Shown: one piece after another, positions 63,001-64,000 of the stretch | Layout of the letters: the number at the start of each line of letters is the position of its first letter | Position numbering within the stretch: position 1 is the first letter of the stretch | Assembly (NCBI RefSeq): GCF_000227135.1 | Contig: NC_018261.1 | Span: 124,001 to 188,000 of the forward strand | Source of the DNA: Leishmania donovani | Lineage: Eukaryota; Euglenozoa; Kinetoplastea; Trypanosomatida; Trypanosomatidae | Length of the DNA: 64,000 bases | Direction of reading: 5' to 3' | Program-made: the position numbers and the translations under genes | Notes under the pieces: model-generated | Told to the model about the DNA's origin: nothing | What the model saw: the letters and a program-made list of their open reading frames with translations, nothing else | The model's database searches: none

Positions 63001-64000
63001 GCCTCTCCCATGACCTCAGGCGCCCTCCTTCCAGGACGCAATGCAAGGCGCACACATACTCTTCTCTGTTCGGAGCACTCTGGAGGCTCACCGACACGGC
63101 TGGCCTCGCTGTTGTTGCAGCGCCTGTGGCCGTTGTGCTGGTGCTGATTGAGGCCGCTGTTTATTCTTCTTTTCGGTCAGGTGTTACGTCTGTCCTCAGT
63201 TTAACGCCTCCCGGTAGCACAGAGCACAGAGCACCTCCCTCCTCTCCCTCTCCTCTCTCCCCTTCTCCCTCCCTGTTTTGTCCACCCCCCCCCTTCTTCT
63301 AGCCTCCCACCCAGAGACGTGTCAGAGAGTGTTGCGTCTCGTTCTCCTTCGGTTTCTTCCTCTCCTGCCATTGTGTGTCTGCACTTCTTCGATTGAGTCT
63401 GCAGGTCGCCGCACGCACACATAGCAGACGGCGAAGGTGGTGCCGGTGTGTGCTTTTCGTATGCATGTATAGGCACGTGTCGTCTTGATGCGACAGGCGC
63501 CCTGAACCCTGCCAGTGTGTGTAGTATGTCTCCCTCTTGCTTTTATGTTGCTATGTACTGATTTAGGCCCATGAAGGATGAAGTTGGGTGTTGTCGTTGT
63601 AGAAGCCGCGCATCAGTTGTGGAGTATGCATGTACAAGAACATCGCACACACATACATATGCGCGCGCAAGTCGCGCATGCCTTATTTATGTGTGTGTGT
63701 GTGTGTGTGTGTGTTTCGGTGTGTGTGTCTGTACCGCAAACACGAACACTCCACACAGCAGAAGCAGGAGAGGCGCCATTCGTGAGGAGGGGGGAGATCA
63801 TGCTCGTGCGGTTCGGTACGTATGCAGGCAGCGAATGAGGGCTTTGGCTTCGGAGCAGGAGGTTTAGCGGAAGTGCTGGATGCCAGCAGAACGTCCTTGG
63901 CCGCCACCTTTGCTCCGCCTCGCTTGTTGCTGCTCGGAACGGCTCGCTCGCCCGCCAAAGTACGCTGAAGGGCCGTCTTGCTGGAGCGTAAATCCAGGGA
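63001..64000. other. Intergenic after the channel gene to window end
   Basis: No gene I can support. C/T tracts at about 63225-63300, (TG)n at 63690-63714. A minus-strand frame at 63683-63958 ends in the complement of the TG repeat and is opposite to every gene here, so I leave it out. Confidence 0.5.
63690..63714. repeat. (TG)n microsatellite
   Basis: About 12 TG units in the 3' region of the channel gene. Confidence 0.8.

Noticed and set aside
63683..63958. Minus-strand 91-codon frame at the right edge
   Set aside because: Ends in His-Thr repeats encoded by the complement of (TG)n; opposite strand to all genes.
1..64000. CRISPR array, tRNA, rRNA or complete mobile element
   Set aside because: I saw no spaced direct repeats, no cloverleaf I could support by eye, and no transposase or reverse-transcriptase frame.

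Overview
This window looks like a piece of a Leishmania-type trypanosomatid chromosome (Leishmania or a close Leishmaniinae relative). Every credible gene lies on the + strand and is intronless. Genes are separated by long non-coding stretches rich in pyrimidine tracts, (TG)n and (TA)n microsatellites, and tract-then-AG arrangements typical of spliced-leader acceptor sites. Third codon positions are strongly G/C, which creates many long antisense shadow frames. All this fits one co-directional polycistronic transcription unit. From memory, not from a search, the order Pol III large subunit ... eS25 ... calcium channel resembles Leishmania chromosome 34.

Layout. 1-1462: 3' part of a BCS1-type AAA ATPase, open at the left edge. 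2806-3942: eIF5. 5047-9819: RNA polymerase III largest subunit. 10558-14010: Golgi tether subunit COG6. 15096-16814 and 17371-19089: a tandem pair of signal-bearing proteins related to the nucleoside phosphorylase/bark-storage superfamily. 19710-20189: mitoribosomal bS6m. 20781-22043: a stand-alone protein resembling the stalk and microtubule-binding region of dynein heavy chain. 23652-25346 and 26148-26957: two unrecognised proteins. 28165-28527: ribosomal protein eS25. 30896-33787: a 963-residue mostly disordered protein. 35562-43339: a giant type I surface protein of Cys-pair modules, a transmembrane helix and a long cytoplasmic tail. 48575-50728: centriole/basal-body WD40 protein POC1. 54685-63000: a four-domain voltage-gated cation channel of the calcium-channel family. 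The genes share transcription, not an obvious pathway; translation, Pol III, secretory, mitochondrial and flagellar/basal-body functions are mixed, as is usual in these units.

Assembly. There are four runs of exactly 99 N. Three are flanked by perfect direct duplicates of 293, 72 and 325 bases that abut the Ns, and the fourth interrupts a (TG)n tract. These are overlapping contig ends that were scaffolded rather than merged. Two fall inside the surface-protein gene. Treating each pair as one copy gives a single uninterrupted frame of about 2404 residues, so the apparent break is an artefact.

The most interesting points are the channel's pore quartet (Q-D-A-Q by my alignment, not the calcium-channel E-E-E-E), the free-standing dynein-stalk-like protein, the secreted phosphorylase-like tandem pair, the Cys-pair modular surface protein, and a perfect 40-nt palindrome upstream of the 963-residue gene.
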